DNA of 32,752 nt from Paludibacter sp. (GCA_031292575.1 JARLGX010000022.1:1-32752), one strand, 5' to 3'. Shown: positions 23,256 through 31,321, counted from the stretch's first letter. The notes: generated by a model not told the origin, from the sequence alone. Program-made: numbers and translations.

Positions 23256-24686
23256 ATGAAGAAAAAACTTTTTCTAAGCTTAATGCTTATGACTGTTGCT
23301 GTTGGTTACACCACTGCTCAAGAAGTAATTGCAACCGTTCCTGCACAAGCAGTGGTTAGCACTAACACAGGAACCGGTCAAGAAGTAGTAACTCTGGTAC
23401 CGGCACAAGTAGCAGTTATTAAAACTCCAACTGCCTGCGAATTTACTCCCGTATCGCACTGGTCATTCGGAATTAAAGGCGGTACCAATTATTTTCGTGT
23501 AGCTCCCGGAGTTAGCTCGCGAAGTGATGAATTTCATTTAATCGTTGGCGGAAATCTGGAATACAGCATTAATCCGCTTGTTGGACTTGGCGTAGAATAC
23601 ATGTACAATCCGTATGGTCACCCCTATCAACTAAATGCTACCCAAACGGGCACATTAGAAGGGTACACACACGATGCTGATATATATGCTTCGGTAAATC
23701 TGATGAATTTATTAGTCCCAAATAGAATTGCCTTTTGGAGTAAAATGGATATATACGGCGATGCCGGCGTAGGTGTTGGTTTCTATCAGTTTAAATTATC
23801 CGATGCTAGTGGCAACGTAATTGTTGATTCACGCAATGGGGGTGATGGTGTGCCGGAAACGCCAATGGCCAAATTGGGCTTAAACCTCGAATATAACATA
23901 AGTAAATCGCTGGCTTTTGGCGGAGAAGTTCAATATCGTTATTACGACCGAGCAAACTTAGGAGGTTATAGTATGACAAAGGGAAATAGTGATGCGTTGA
24001 CAGCTACTATTGGGTTGAAATTCAAATTTGGAGCAAATGGTAACAAACAACATGCACGTAACATTAGCATGTGTGAGTATTATCCTAAACCAGCTCCTGT
24101 TATCATCGAAAAAATTATAAAAGATAATACCATTGAAACTATCAATAGACTGAATGCCCTTGAAACAGAAAATGATTCTATCAACAGACGGAATCAACGG
24201 TTATCTGATGAGATGAAAGTTCTGTCGTATCGCAATAATAAACCGGCAACTACTGTAATTGTACAAAACAATGATGCGTTAAGTGACAAAATCCAAAAGT
24301 TGGAAAACGACTTGAAAGCATTGTCGGCAAAAAACAAAGGAGTTGTAAATGCCAGTTTTGATAACATTGAATTCGAACTTGGTTCAGATAAATTGACCAG
24401 TAATTCATTTTCAACATTGGATAGAATTGCAGATGTTTTGGTACGGAATCCGGGATGGGCAAAATTGAACGTAGCCGGACATACCGATTCCAGCGGTTCA
24501 GCCAAATTCAATCTGAAACTTTCGAGAAGAAGAGCTAATTCAGTAAAAAATTATCTCTTAGATAAAAATGTTCCTTCAGCAAGTATCTCTGTATCGGGTT
24601 ATGGCGAAGACAGGCCTATCGCATCAAATAATACAAGCGAAGGTCGTCAAAAAAATCGTCGTGTCGAATTTCAAATTTCGAAATAG
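23256..24686 (+). CDS. OmpA-family outer-membrane protein (barrel plus peptidoglycan-binding domain)
   Basis: The 476-residue protein has a signal peptide (MKKKLFLSLMLMTVAVGYTTAQ) and an Ala/Val-rich segment with a repeated QEVIATVPAQ/QEVVTLVPAQ motif (about 21-52). A beta-barrel region follows (about 65-265; WSFGIKGGTNYFRV, YSINPLVGLGVEYMY, aromatic strand ends), then a coiled coil (about 285-355, ETINRLNALETENDSINRRN) and a C-terminal OmpA domain (about 365-476). The domain has VNASFDNIEFELGSDKL, the VAGHTDSSGSAKFNLKLSRRRANSVKNYL motif and GYGEDRPIASN. It probably links outer membrane and peptidoglycan. It is transcribed from P5 and followed by a nested inverted-repeat region. Confidence 0.92.
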   Translation: MKKKLFLSLMLMTVAVGYTTAQEVIATVPAQAVVSTNTGTGQEVVTLVPAQVAVIKTPTACEFTPVSHWSFGIKGGTNYFRVAPGVSSRSDEFHLIVGGNLEYSINPLVGLGVEYMYNPYGHPYQLNATQTGTLEGYTHDADIYASVNLMNLLVPNRIAFWSKMDIYGDAGVGVGFYQFKLSDASGNVIVDSRNGGDGVPETPMAKLGLNLEYNISKSLAFGGEVQYRYYDRANLGGYSMTKGNSDALTATIGLKFKFGANGNKQHARNISMCEYYPKPAPVIIEKIIKDNTIETINRLNALETENDSINRRNQRLSDEMKVLSYRNNKPATTVIVQNNDALSDKIQKLENDLKALSAKNKGVVNASFDNIEFELGSDKLTSNSFSTLDRIADVLVRNPGWAKLNVAGHTDSSGSAKFNLKLSRRRANSVKNYLLDKNVPSASISVSGYGEDRPIASNNTSEGRQKNRRVEFQISK

Positions 24687-24711
24687 AATACCCTGTTTTT
24701 ATTGATATTTT

Positions 24712-24877
24712 CGAAGTCGTTTTTGACTTTTTCAAAAGTGTTTTTTATTCCGGTCATGCGAGTTTCAACTCACGGTATATTCTATGTATAATGTGAGGCG
24801 GAACTTGCAAGACACAATTCAAAACAGTAATAAATGCTTGAAAAATGGCAGTATCGTAAAAAGTCAAGGCGACTTCG
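24712..24877. other. nested inverted-repeat region (possible structured RNA)
   Basis: The outer arms CGAAGTCGTTTTTGACTTTTT (24712-24732) and its near-complement at 24858-24877 pair except for the middle bases. An inner pair 24758-24773 and 24793-24808 can also fold. The 3' arm is followed by TTTTT, so read on the plus strand it could terminate the OmpA transcript. No ORF is present. Confidence 0.45.
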
Positions 24878-24929
24878 TTTTTAAAATTTCATTGTTCAAT
24901 TATTAATTAAACTTCTAAACTTATTTATT

Positions 24930-25115
24930 ATGTCACTCTTATCAGTTTTACTCGTAATTATCATTGTAGGTGTTCTTTTATGGGCAGTCAATAATTATAT
25001 TCCCATGGATCACAAAATTAAAAACATTTTGAATATTGTGGTTGTAATTGTTGTAATCGTATGGCTTCTCAAGACATTTGGGCTTTTTGATTATCTAATG
25101 AATATTCATGTTTAG
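24930..25115 (+). CDS. Thivi_2564-type small membrane protein
   Basis: The 61-residue protein consists of two hydrophobic helices (LLSVLLVIIIVGVLLWAVN and ILNIVVVIVVIVWLLKTFGLF) joined by YIPMDHKIKN. This is the shape and length of the small membrane proteins annotated as Thivi_2564 family. The short linker with IP and the conserved W-A-N motif recur in the next gene. The role is unknown; such genes are often stress-induced in Bacteroidota. The upstream 40 bp are AT-only and contain no strong ribosome site. Confidence 0.75.
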   Translation: MSLLSVLLVIIIVGVLLWAVNNYIPMDHKIKNILNIVVVIVVIVWLLKTFGLFDYLMNIHV

Positions 25116-25170
25116 AAAAAATCCGAGCCTATCAGGTTAATATTTAATTTAAACTCTAACATTAATTATC

Positions 25171-25323
25171 ATGTCACAATCAACCATCTTTTTTGCAATT
25201 TGTTTTGTTGCCATTCTTTTGTGGGCTATCAACACACTTATTCCCAGATCCAGTATAATCAGAACAATCTTAAATGTAGTGGTTATGATTGCAGCTGTTG
25301 TATCAATTTTTGTAGCATTCTGA
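25171..25323 (+). CDS. Thivi_2564-like small membrane protein, tandem paralogue
   Basis: ATG 25171 to TGA 25323 gives 50 residues: two helices (IFFAICFVAILLWAIN and IIRTILNVVVMIAAVVSIFVAF) and the linker TLIPRSS. It aligns with the preceding protein around LLWA(V/I)N..IP and ILN(I/V)VV, and the upstream AT-rich leaders are similar, so the two are tandem duplicates. The gene is shorter than most gene-finding limits and easily missed. It lies 55 bp after the first copy and would be co-transcribed, ending at the 25438 hairpin. Confidence 0.75.
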   Translation: MSQSTIFFAICFVAILLWAINTLIPRSSIIRTILNVVVMIAAVVSIFVAF

Positions 25324-25437
25324 TCTTTTAGTACAATTTATTTTCAGGTAAAAAAATATCAGATAAAGTGCGACAGGGGATTTGTTATCACATCGTATTG
25401 AGATTTTATCTAATGATTAAGCTCAGAAATCAGCATT

Positions 25438-25471
25438 GAGCGTTGTCCTTAAATTAAAAAGGGCAACGCTC
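25438..25471 (+). terminator. terminator-like hairpin
   Basis: GAGCGTTGTCCTT (25438-25450) pairs with AAAGGGCAACGCTC (25458-25471) with one G-U pair; the tract after it is only moderately T-rich (TTCTGTAT). The core is shared with the 22424 terminator although the upstream genes are unrelated. Confidence 0.6.
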
Positions 25472-25513
25472 TTCTGTATATAGCAATCCTTCGAGGTTAA
25501 CTGATAAAGTGTG

Positions 25514-25574
25514 AATAATACAACTCTTTTGAAAAATTATGTAACACACCTGCCTTTTAAATGTCTCACCTTTG
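25514..25574 (+). promoter_or_regulatory. P6: direct-repeat operator plus -7 element for the Big/InlB/DUF3494 lipoprotein gene
   Basis: Half-sites AATAATACAAC (25514-25524) and AATTATGTAAC (25535-25545), 21 bp apart, then 21 bp to CACCTTTG (25567-25574; one mismatch). GTGTGA precedes it. The inverted repeat GTGAAAATTCTTTCAC lies at 25579-25594, 4 bp after the -7 element, as at P3 and P7. Confidence 0.8.
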
Positions 25575-25610
25575 CTACGTGAAAATTCTTTCACAATTAA
25601 ACTCAAATAT

Positions 25611-27494
25611 ATGAAAATTAGAAAGCTACTTTCAACCCTTGCAATCGTATCGGTTGTTCTGTTTGTCGGATGCAAGAATGATGATTATGTCAGTGTTAAT
25701 GTAGGGCCATGTCCTTTGGTAATATCTGTCACTCCAGTGAACGGCGCCACGCTGGTTGGTCGTAGTTTAGGAAGTTCGATAATTGCAAGCAATCAGGCTG
25801 CACGGACAACCCTGGTTACAGCAACCTTTAACAAGAAGATGGATCCAAAGACTATTAACGAATCTTCTTTTATGGTAAAAGTAACCGGAGGATCGGCAAT
25901 AGTGGGAACTGTTACTTACACCGACTCGACAGCAACATTTACCGCACCGGCTAAATTTGCTGACAACACTACTTTTGAAGCCAGAGTTACTACAGCTGCA
26001 AAAGACAAAATGGGAAATGCCTTGCAAGCCGATTATGTATGGACTTTTAGTACAGGTGCAACTATATTGCCTGTAGTCATTGCTACCGATCCGTTGAATT
26101 TAGCCACCGGTGTTGCTCTTAACAAAGTAATCACTGCTACCTTTAGCATGCCAATGGATCCAACAACCATTACCGCTACTACCTTTACGTTGATGAATGG
26201 TACTTCTCCGGTTTCAGGTACAGTTTCTACTGTCGGGGCTGTTGCAACCTTTACGCCTGGCGTAGCACTTAGTCCCGCCACAGTTTATACTGCCAAAATG
26301 AGTATGGCTGCAATGAATTTAGATGGTTCTACAATAGCAAAAGATACAACATGGAAATTTACAACGCTTAGTGTTTATTCAATAAATATTACATCGGTCA
26401 ATGGAGTTGTTGTGAAAAATCCTAATGCATTAACTTACAACAGTGGTACCAATGTTCAACTTACTGCAACTGCAAATGTGGGATATACATTTTCATCATG
26501 GAGTGGAGATGCAACAGGTACAACAAATCCACTAACAGTTAATGTAAATGCAAATAAAAACATTACAGCAAATTTCACATCCAATGCCAGTAATTTTACA
26601 TTAAATGTCACAGCAGTAGGCGGTTCAGTTTCAAGAAATCCGAATCAGCTAACTTATCCGAATGGTACTAATGTAGTTCTTACTCCAACTGCAAATGCAG
26701 GTTATACATTTACTTCGTGGAGTGGTGATGTAACAAGCACAGTAAGTCCATTGACGGTAAATATGAATTCAAATAAGAATATCACTGCAAACTTTACAGC
26801 TGCCACCGGTACTGGACCAGGTAATATTAATCTTGGAGGAGCAGCTATTTATACCATTTTATCAAAAAGCGGAATTTCAACTATTGGTGTTACTTCCATT
26901 ACCGGTAATATCGGTGTGAGCCCTGCAACAGCAACAGCAATAACCGGATTTGGATTAATTATGGATCCAAGCAATGTATTTTCAAAATCAAGTCCTTCGA
27001 CACTGGTTTCGGGAAATGTTTATGCTGCTGATTATGCAGTACCTACCCCGGCCAATATATCGACCGCGGTGATTGATATGCAAACTGCATTTACGACTGC
27101 TAATGGTTTGACAACATCAGTAATTACAGAATTAGGTGCTGGCGACATTACGGGAATGACTTTAGTTCCGGGACTTTATAAATGGAGCACAGGCCTTTTG
27201 ATCTCAGCTTCGGGTGTAACGCTTACCGGAGGTCCTAATGACACTTGGGTTTTCCAAATTGGTCAGGGAATGACCGTTGCTAACGGAGCTATTATTCATT
27301 TAGCAGGTGGTGCACAGGCCAAAAACATTTACTGGATAACTGCTTCGGATGCTGTGATTGGATCGACCGTCAACTTTAGCGGAAACATTTTGAGTTATAC
27401 TAAGATTACGGTCAATACAGGTTCAACAGTTACCGGAAGGTTGCTTGGACAGACCGCAGTGACATTGAATGCAGCAACAGTTGTATTACCTTAA
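25611..27494 (+). CDS. secreted lipoprotein: Ig-like (Big_5) x2, InlB-type repeats x2, DUF3494
   Basis: ATG 25611 is chosen (627 residues); an earlier TTG at 25572 overlaps the P6 -7 element and is discarded. The signal MKIRKLLSTLAIVSVVLFVGC ends at Cys 21. Domains: two SbsA/Big_5 Ig-like domains (about 35-146 and 153-253; ATFNKKMDPKTINESSFMV, ATFSMPMDPTTITATTFTL), two InlB-B-type repeats (about 254-325 and 328-398; GTNVQLTATANVGYTFSSWSGDATG, NANKNITANF), and a C-terminal DUF3494 domain (about 404-627). It is a modular surface protein, likely adhesive, with the DUF3494 tip held away from the membrane. The leader and Cys position match the smaller lipoprotein at 17095. The OmpA gene downstream, 57 bp away, is probably co-transcribed. 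Confidence 0.9.
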   Translation: MKIRKLLSTLAIVSVVLFVGCKNDDYVSVNVGPCPLVISVTPVNGATLVGRSLGSSIIASNQAARTTLVTATFNKKMDPKTINESSFMVKVTGGSAIVGTVTYTDSTATFTAPAKFADNTTFEARVTTAAKDKMGNALQADYVWTFSTGATILPVVIATDPLNLATGVALNKVITATFSMPMDPTTITATTFTLMNGTSPVSGTVSTVGAVATFTPGVALSPATVYTAKMSMAAMNLDGSTIAKDTTWKFTTLSVYSINITSVNGVVVKNPNALTYNSGTNVQLTATANVGYTFSSWSGDATGTTNPLTVNVNANKNITANFTSNASNFTLNVTAVGGSVSRNPNQLTYPNGTNVVLTPTANAGYTFTSWSGDVTSTVSPLTVNMNSNKNITANFTAATGTGPGNINLGGAAIYTILSKSGISTIGVTSITGNIGVSPATATAITGFGLIMDPSNVFSKSSPSTLVSGNVYAADYAVPTPANISTAVIDMQTAFTTANGLTTSVITELGAGDITGMTLVPGLYKWSTGLLISASGVTLTGGPNDTWVFQIGQGMTVANGAIIHLAGGAQAKNIYWITASDAVIGSTVNFSGNILSYTKITVNTGSTVTGRLLGQTAVTLNAATVVLP

Positions 27495-27551
27495 TACTCA
27501 AAGTTTATCCATTTATTGTAAATGTATTAAAATGAAATAATTTAATAGAAT

Positions 27552-29597
27552 ATGAAAACTAAAAATAATATCAAAAAGGAATCGCGCTTGGCGCGGTTCC
27601 CTTATGCCCTGAGCATAAAAAGTCTTATTCTGTTTGCTGTAATTTTAGTTGGGATTCAAACACCCATTCAGGCACAGGATTCTATTCAGTACACAGCACC
27701 ATCGTGGTACTTTGGAGTGGCAGCAGGTGGAAATATTAATTTCTATCGTGGTTCTACACAACAATTAAATGCCCAACTAACTGTTCCAACTACGTTTCAC
27801 AATGGTACAGGTGTTGGTTTATACCTTGCTCCACTGATTGAATACCGTCCTTCAAATTCAAGATGGGGAATCATGTTTGAAGCTGGTTATGATAGTCGTA
27901 GAGGCTCATTCAACGGAGTAATAACTCCTTGTAACTGCCCGGAAGATTTAATTTCCGATCTTAGCTATCTAACCGTTGAGCCAAGTCTTCGATTTGCTCC
28001 CTTTAAATCTTCTTTTTATTTGTATGCAGGGCCAAGGTTGGCATTTAATATAAATAAAGCGTTTACTTATCAGGTAGGCATTAATCCGGCTTATCCCAAC
28101 CAGTTACCGAGTCCTGCAGTGAAAGGCGATTTTAGTAACATAAATAATACCCTTCTCTCAATGCAAGTTGGTGCAGGATATGATATTCATCTTACATCGG
28201 AATACAGCAAAACACAATTGGTGCTTTCACCGTTTGTTTCTTTTCAACCCTATTTTGGACAGGATCCACGTAGCATTGAAACATGGAATATAACCACGCT
28301 TCGGGTTGGAGCTGCATTGAAACTGGGTACAGGGCATAAAATTCAATCGCCTGTAAGGGCCGATGTATTTGTTCCTACAGTTGTTGCAGAACCTGAGGTG
28401 ACTTTTACAGTTAACTCCCCTGAAAATATCGTGACCGAACGCAGAGTGAGGGAAATATTCCCACTACGTAACTATGTATTCTTCGATTTAGGTTCTGATA
28501 AAATTCCGGGTCGTTATGTGAAACTTAACAAAGATCAGGTAAAAGATTTCAAAGAAGACAATTTGTCAATGTCAACTCCCGAAAACATGTCGGGTCGTTC
28601 AGAACGCCAATTGAAAGTATATTACAACATACTCAATATCCTTGGTGAAAGAATGTCTAAAGATCCTTCAACAAAAGTGGTATTAGTAGGTTCGTCGGAA
28701 CAAGGCAAAAAAGATGGACTTGCTATGGCAGAATCCGTTAAAACCTATTTGGTTACTGTTTTTGAAATAGATCCATCGAGAATTACGCTCGAAGGCAGGA
28801 TTGAACCAATTAATCCTTCTTTACAACCGGGCGGAACAAAAGATCTTGTTTTGCTTCGTGAAGGCGATAGGCGCGTTTCTATCGAAAGCAATTCACCTTC
28901 TTTGCTCATGGAGTTCAGGAGCGGAGCTGATTCACCTTTAAAACCGGTTACAATTAATGAAGATACGGAAGCACCGCTCGACAGTTATGTAACATTTGAC
29001 GTAAAAGGATCTGATAAAGCTTTCAATTCATGGTCGATGGAAATTACAGACCAGGCAGGAACTAAACAATACTTTGGACCTTACACACAAGAAAAAGTAA
29101 GCATTCCCGGTAAATCTATTTTAGGAACGAACCCTCAAGGTGATTATAAAGTAAAAATGATTGGGAATGGTAAGAATAGTAAAGTAATTGTCAAAGACAC
29201 TACCATACACATGGTTCTGTGGGTTGCAGCTGTCAATAGCGTAGGAACACGATTCAGCATAATTTACGAATTCAACAATTCAAAAGCAACTGTTCTGTAC
29301 CAAAAGTATCTGACAAATGTAGTAATTCCTAAAATTCCAATTGGTGCTACTGTGATTATTCAAGGTCATACCGATATTATTGGAGAAACGGATTATAACC
29401 AACGATTGTCATTGGCTCGTGCAAACGATGTGAAAACTATTTTAGAAAATGGGTTGACAAAGGTTGGACGTCATGATGTTACTTTCAATGTATCAGGTTA
29501 TGGTGCCGATCAAAAATTAGCTCCTTTCGATAATAAATATCCCGAAGAACGCTTCTATAACCGAACCGTGATAATTGATATTGTACCTAAACAGTAA
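27552..29597 (+). CDS. OmpA-family protein with barrel and two OmpA-like domains
   Basis: The 681-residue protein has an unusually long N-terminus before its hydrophobic signal segment (MKTKNNIKKESRLARFPYALSIKSLILFAVILVGIQTPIQAQ, cleavage near 42). A beta-barrel-like region (about 50-270) with alternating aromatics follows. An OmpA-like fold at about 350-445 (VVLVGSSEQGKKDGLAMAESVKTYL) lacks the classical D/R pair, whereas the C-terminal OmpA domain (about 560-681) has IIQGHTDIIGETDYNQRLSLARANDVKTIL and GYGADQKLAPFDNKYPEERFYNRTV. Between them is a beta-rich segment. It is likely an outer-membrane anchor to peptidoglycan. Two perfect or near-perfect hairpins lie within codons 9-22. Terminated by the hairpin at 29630. 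Confidence 0.88.
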   Translation: MKTKNNIKKESRLARFPYALSIKSLILFAVILVGIQTPIQAQDSIQYTAPSWYFGVAAGGNINFYRGSTQQLNAQLTVPTTFHNGTGVGLYLAPLIEYRPSNSRWGIMFEAGYDSRRGSFNGVITPCNCPEDLISDLSYLTVEPSLRFAPFKSSFYLYAGPRLAFNINKAFTYQVGINPAYPNQLPSPAVKGDFSNINNTLLSMQVGAGYDIHLTSEYSKTQLVLSPFVSFQPYFGQDPRSIETWNITTLRVGAALKLGTGHKIQSPVRADVFVPTVVAEPEVTFTVNSPENIVTERRVREIFPLRNYVFFDLGSDKIPGRYVKLNKDQVKDFKEDNLSMSTPENMSGRSERQLKVYYNILNILGERMSKDPSTKVVLVGSSEQGKKDGLAMAESVKTYLVTVFEIDPSRITLEGRIEPINPSLQPGGTKDLVLLREGDRRVSIESNSPSLLMEFRSGADSPLKPVTINEDTEAPLDSYVTFDVKGSDKAFNSWSMEITDQAGTKQYFGPYTQEKVSIPGKSILGTNPQGDYKVKMIGNGKNSKVIVKDTTIHMVLWVAAVNSVGTRFSIIYEFNNSKATVLYQKYLTNVVIPKIPIGATVIIQGHTDIIGETDYNQRLSLARANDVKTILENGLTKVGRHDVTFNVSGYGADQKLAPFDNKYPEERFYNRTVIIDIVPKQ

Positions 29598-29629
29598 TCT
29601 TTCTCTATTTGTTTTACGTTTTTCTGATA

Positions 29630-29662
29630 AGACAGTGCCAGGAGGGCACTGTCTTTATTTTT
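29630..29662 (+). terminator. rho-independent terminator after the OmpA-family gene
   Basis: GACAGTGCC pairs with GGCACTGTC around the loop AGGAG, followed by TTTATTTTT. Confidence 0.85.
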
Positions 29663-29712
29663 ACTATTTGCAAGCTTCTGTTTTATAACTTTTATCAATT
29701 AATCAATGTGTG

Positions 29713-29773
29713 AATTTTGCAAGTCTTTTTATAAATTATGTAAGACAAGACGGGTAAAAACTACCCACCTTTG
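29713..29773 (+). promoter_or_regulatory. P7: direct-repeat operator plus -7 element for the csbD gene
   Basis: Half-sites AATTTTGCAAG (29713-29723) and AATTATGTAAG (29734-29744), 21 bp apart, then 21 bp to CACCTTTG (29766-29773; one mismatch). GTGTGA precedes it. The inverted repeat GTGAAAATTCATTCAC lies at 29778-29793. Confidence 0.8.
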
Positions 29774-29810
29774 TGATGTGAAAATTCATTCACCATTAAT
29801 AAAAATAATC

Positions 29811-29996
29811 ATGAATAAAATAGAACTAAAAGGTAATTGGGATGAACAAAAAGGCAAATTAAAACAGAAATTTGCTGCTCTTACAGATAATGATTTTATT
29901 TTCACCGAGGGGAAAAAAGATGAAATGTTTGGACGAATTGAAATTAAACTCGGCAAAACAAAAGATGAGCTGTACAAGATTATATCATCGCTTTAA
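29811..29996 (+). CDS. CsbD-family stress protein
   Basis: The product starts at ATG 29811 (61 residues); a longer frame to 29706 overlaps P7 and is discarded. Residues [58 protein letters not shown] match the CsbD family: W and G at the 'GNW.e.KGK.K..f..LTddDl...eGk.del.G..q...G..k.e' positions. CsbD-type proteins are small, charged and soluble, and are induced by general stress; no biochemical activity is established. The gene is driven by P7 and lies 81 bp before the PorT-like gene. Confidence 0.9.
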   Translation: MNKIELKGNWDEQKGKLKQKFAALTDNDFIFTEGKKDEMFGRIEIKLGKTKDELYKIISSL

Positions 29997-30077
29997 TTAT
30001 CCAGGTTTTTAAACAATGTATCTCATCCAAAAAGGTTGAAACATATTTCGAAAATTATTTACTTAAAACTTAACCAA

Positions 30078-30719
30078 ATGAAAAATTTAATTTTCTCTAT
30101 CTCAATTTTAGTAATGTTCTTGGCATTTATCCCATGTGAGGCACAAGAAACCAAGCCACTGGAAATAGGTATAAAAGGGGGTATTAACCTTTCTAATCTT
30201 TATACAAATGATGCCTCAAAAACGGATATGATTCCCGGATTTAATGCAGGTCTTTTTGCTAAAATCCCTGTGACATCACTTCTGGCTTTTCAACCCGAAT
30301 TAAGTCTCAGCACCAAGGGCGCAACTTTAACCTATGATAATTTACTTGTAAATGGCACTGCCAACTTCAACTTAACCTATCTGGAACTTCCGTTATTAGG
30401 CGTTATCAATGTAACCAAACGGTTTAATATACAAGTTGGACCATACCTTGCTTATATGCTCGATGCAAAAGTGACAAATAAATCCAATGTCAGTTTGTTT
30501 AACTTTGAGCAAAATCTGAATGTGGATAAATTTAATCGATTCGATGCGGGTGTAGCATTTGGAGCAGGTATAGATATTGATGCTATCACAATGGGCGTTC
30601 GATATAATTTAGGATTAACTAAAGTAGGTAAAACCCAATCATTTCTGGGAACAGATTATACCGTTCCCAATTCAACCAATGGCGTAGTTAGTTTTTATCT
30701 GGCAGTTTCGCTTCTCTAA
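30078..30719 (+). CDS. PorT-like outer-membrane beta-barrel protein
   Basis: ATG 30078 is chosen over 30036 because it begins a clean signal peptide, MKNLIFSISILVMFLAFIPCEAQ; total 213 residues. The remainder is built of amphipathic strands with the PorT/OMP_b-brl_2 opening EIGIKGGINLSNLY, then FNAGLFAKIPV, FQPELSLSTKGA, LELPLLGVINV, IQVGPYLAYML and VRYNLGLTKVG. It would form an eight- to ten-strand barrel in the outer membrane. It probably shares the csbD transcript from P7. Function is not readable from sequence. Confidence 0.85.
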   Translation: MKNLIFSISILVMFLAFIPCEAQETKPLEIGIKGGINLSNLYTNDASKTDMIPGFNAGLFAKIPVTSLLAFQPELSLSTKGATLTYDNLLVNGTANFNLTYLELPLLGVINVTKRFNIQVGPYLAYMLDAKVTNKSNVSLFNFEQNLNVDKFNRFDAGVAFGAGIDIDAITMGVRYNLGLTKVGKTQSFLGTDYTVPNSTNGVVSFYLAVSLL

Positions 30720-30789
30720 TTGCATATTCTATTGAAATATAAATAGATGTTTTGAAACAGTATAGATACATTTAAATTATTATGATAAT

Positions 30790-30951
30790 ATGATAACGGT
30801 TAAAATTTTATATGTAAAAATAATTGGTATAATAACTTTAATAGCAATTATAGGAGGAATGTTTCTATTTCTTACAAAAAGTTTAGGTATACAATTCTCT
30901 AAATCTGCAAGAGTTTACTATGAACCTGATAAGACAGAACAAACAAATTAA
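30790..30951 (+). CDS. small single-helix membrane protein
   Basis: ATG 30790 (an ATG at 30782 meets TGA after two codons) to TAA 30951 gives 53 residues. The hydrophobic segment IIGIITLIAIIGGMFLFL (about 11-28) follows the start MITVKILYVK, and a polar C-terminus (SARVYYEPDKTEQTN) trails. It is too short for most gene finders. I do not recognise a family and coding status rests on composition and position: it lies 70 bp after the PorT-like gene on the same strand. Confidence 0.5.
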   Translation: MITVKILYVKIIGIITLIAIIGGMFLFLTKSLGIQFSKSARVYYEPDKTEQTN

Positions 30952-31070
30952 ATTATTAAATCAATAAATTGAGGATTATATCATACGTATTGATTAAAGC
31001 AATCATATCTAAAATACTAATCCTTATTTAATTACATTAGAAGATTTACATAAATGATATTTATATAAAG

Positions 31071-31097
31071 AAGGAGCTAAAATACTTACTCCTTTTG
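31071..31097. terminator. weak terminator-like hairpin
   Basis: AAGGAG (31071-31076) pairs with CTCCTT (31089-31094), ending in TTTT, within the otherwise empty 223-bp stretch between the small membrane protein and the lmo0937-type gene. Confidence 0.4.
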
Positions 31098-31174
31098 GCA
31101 TTCAAATTACAATAAATTACCAAAAACGAATCAGAACAAAGAAGTCATAAACAATCAATATTAATAAATTCAAA

Positions 31175-31321
31175 ATGAGCAATCTACTTTATACAATAGC
31201 AATAATACTTATCATCTTCTGGGCTATCGGATTCTTTGCATTCAGTTTAGGTGGAATGATTCACATTCTACTCGTTATTGCACTATTTGCTATTCTTTTT
31301 AGAATAATTAAAGGGAGATAA
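31175..31321 (+). CDS. lmo0937/DUF5670-family small membrane protein
   Basis: ATG 31175 to TAA 31321 gives 48 residues: MSNLLYTIAIILIIFWAIGFFAFSLGGMIHILLVIALFAILFRIIKGR. The pattern of two helices with the central GG.IHILLVIA and the basic end matches lmo0937-family membrane proteins (about 48-50 residues). Function is unknown, though members are frequently stress-related in Bacteroidota. It is shorter than typical gene-finder limits. It forms, with the two Thivi_2564-like genes and csbD, a cluster of stress-type small proteins. Confidence 0.85.
   Translation: MSNLLYTIAIILIIFWAIGFFAFSLGGMIHILLVIALFAILFRIIKGR

Noticed and set aside
25572-25610. Upstream TTG start for the DUF3494 lipoprotein
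   Set aside because: It lies inside the P6 -7 element and would spoil the lipoprotein signal.
29706-29810. N-terminal extension of the CsbD protein
   Set aside because: It overlaps promoter P7; CsbD family members begin at the [14 protein letters not shown] start.
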